A DNA stretch of 64,000 nt from Paucibacter sp. KBW04. GTDB lineage: Bacteria > Pseudomonadota > Gammaproteobacteria > Burkholderiales > Burkholderiaceae_C. Made by a program: the position numbers and the translations under genes. Within the stretch, counting starts at the first letter, position 1. Each line of letters opens with the position of its first letter. Shown here piece after piece: positions 63,645-64,000 of this stretch. Location: assembly GCF_003852425.1 (NCBI RefSeq), contig NZ_QAJN01000002.1:186001-250000 (forward strand), written 5' to 3'. The notes beneath the pieces were generated by a model. It did not search any database. It was not told the DNA's origin and saw only the letters and a program-made list of their open reading frames with translations.

Positions 63645-64000
63645 ATGGCTTCCAATTTGACCGACCGCCTCAGTCGCCTCGTGAAAACGATGCGCGGCCA
63701 AGCCCGCATCACCGAAAGCAATGTCCAGGAGATGCTGCGCGAAGTGCGCATGGCTCTGCTGGAGGCCGACGTGGCCCTGCCCGTTGTGCGCGACTTCATC
63801 GCTCGCGTCAAGGACAAGGCCCTGGGCACCGAGGTGATCGGCTCCCTCAACCCCGGCCAGGTGCTGGTGTCCATCGTCCAGAAAGAACTCGCCGCCACCA
63901 TGGGCGAGGGCGTGGCCGACATCAATCTCGCCGCCCAACCGCCCGCCGTCATCCTGATGGCCGGCTTGCAAGGCGCGGGCAAAACCACCACCACCGCCAA
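63645..64000 (+). CDS. ffh: Signal recognition particle protein Ffh (N-terminal part)
   Basis: Cut by the right window edge after 118 full codons. ATG 63645 gives MASNLTDRLSRLVKTMRGQARITE, the N-terminal helical bundle, then the G-domain start with the P-loop GLQGAGKTTT at about residues 107-116. Ffh binds 4.5S RNA and signal sequences for co-translational targeting. Nothing can be said of the M domain. Confidence 0.97.
   Translation, partial: MASNLTDRLSRLVKTMRGQARITESNVQEMLREVRMALLEADVALPVVRDFIARVKDKALGTEVIGSLNPGQVLVSIVQKELAATMGEGVADINLAAQPPAVILMAGLQGAGKTTTTA

Overview
The window is about 64 kb of G+C-rich DNA from a betaproteobacterium of the order Burkholderiales. The Sphaerotilus/Roseateles/Leptothrix-type Comamonadaceae are my best guess. 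The basis is the dcw cluster order (mraZ-rsmH-ftsL-ftsI-murE), the lysine-rich histone H1-like protein with the betaproteobacterial C-terminus, the PilSR pair next to a PP0621-family gene and a CcsA/YpjD gene beside ffh, and the mix of aromatic-type catabolism and chemotaxis. No rRNA, tRNA or CRISPR array was seen. The assignment is inferred from gene content only.

Left part (1-10.7 kb): the start of the dcw cell-wall and division cluster reads leftward (mraZ, rsmH, ftsL, ftsI, partial murE) behind a promoter whose -10 element overlaps four GTG-type repeats at 10-bp spacing, a good MraZ operator. Divergent to it are a hybrid histidine kinase and a periplasmic substrate-binding-like protein. 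Then come an alpha-carbonic anhydrase, a Bcr/CflA-type efflux protein, the RNase P RNA gene (rnpB) and alkB.

10.7-14.6 kb is a small accessory island. It holds an 884-residue SMC/ABC-like ATPase with an N-terminal PHP-like domain that has lost its first metal-binding motif (a candidate conflict or defence protein), and a small cysteine-rich protein. Both are flanked by non-coding DNA. The sampled G+C of the ATPase gene is lower than that of its surroundings.

14.6-23.7 kb is a catabolic cluster: a CoxG-like protein, 3-hydroxyanthranilate 3,4-dioxygenase, a LysR regulator, an aspartate-dehydrogenase-like enzyme, the three subunits of a molybdenum hydroxylase, a DHDPS/aldolase-family enzyme and a porin. 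The HAO/lysR intergenic region contains a near-perfect 161-bp palindrome. The cluster looks like a pathway for an amino- or N-heteroaromatic acid, but the substrate cannot be read from sequence.

23.7-41 kb holds accessory and transport genes: DUF2145, a zinc-sensing (CZB) chemoreceptor, an MFS transporter, DUF3149, a Pr6Pr membrane protein, a P1-family (DmpA-like) peptidase, and a three-gene peptide ABC transporter in which the solute-binding protein and a permease are fused in one polypeptide. A secreted prolyl oligopeptidase, a two-TM channel with an unusual selectivity filter and a RAYT transposase with a duplicated 3' tail follow.

41-52 kb is a housekeeping run on the + strand: RNB ribonuclease, TonB, aroE, mtgA, an unknown gene, a TlpA-like thioredoxin, aroQ, accB, accC, prmA and a DUF3426 gene. 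52-64 kb reads mostly leftward: the histone H1-like gene, nrdB, nrdA, pilR, pilS, a PP0621-family gene and ccsA/ypjD, with the start of ffh at the right edge on the + strand. The nrd locus carries a promoter with two NrdR-like boxes 31 bp apart, a ~550-nt leader, and tandem hairpin-forming repeats immediately downstream of nrdB and across the end of nrdA.
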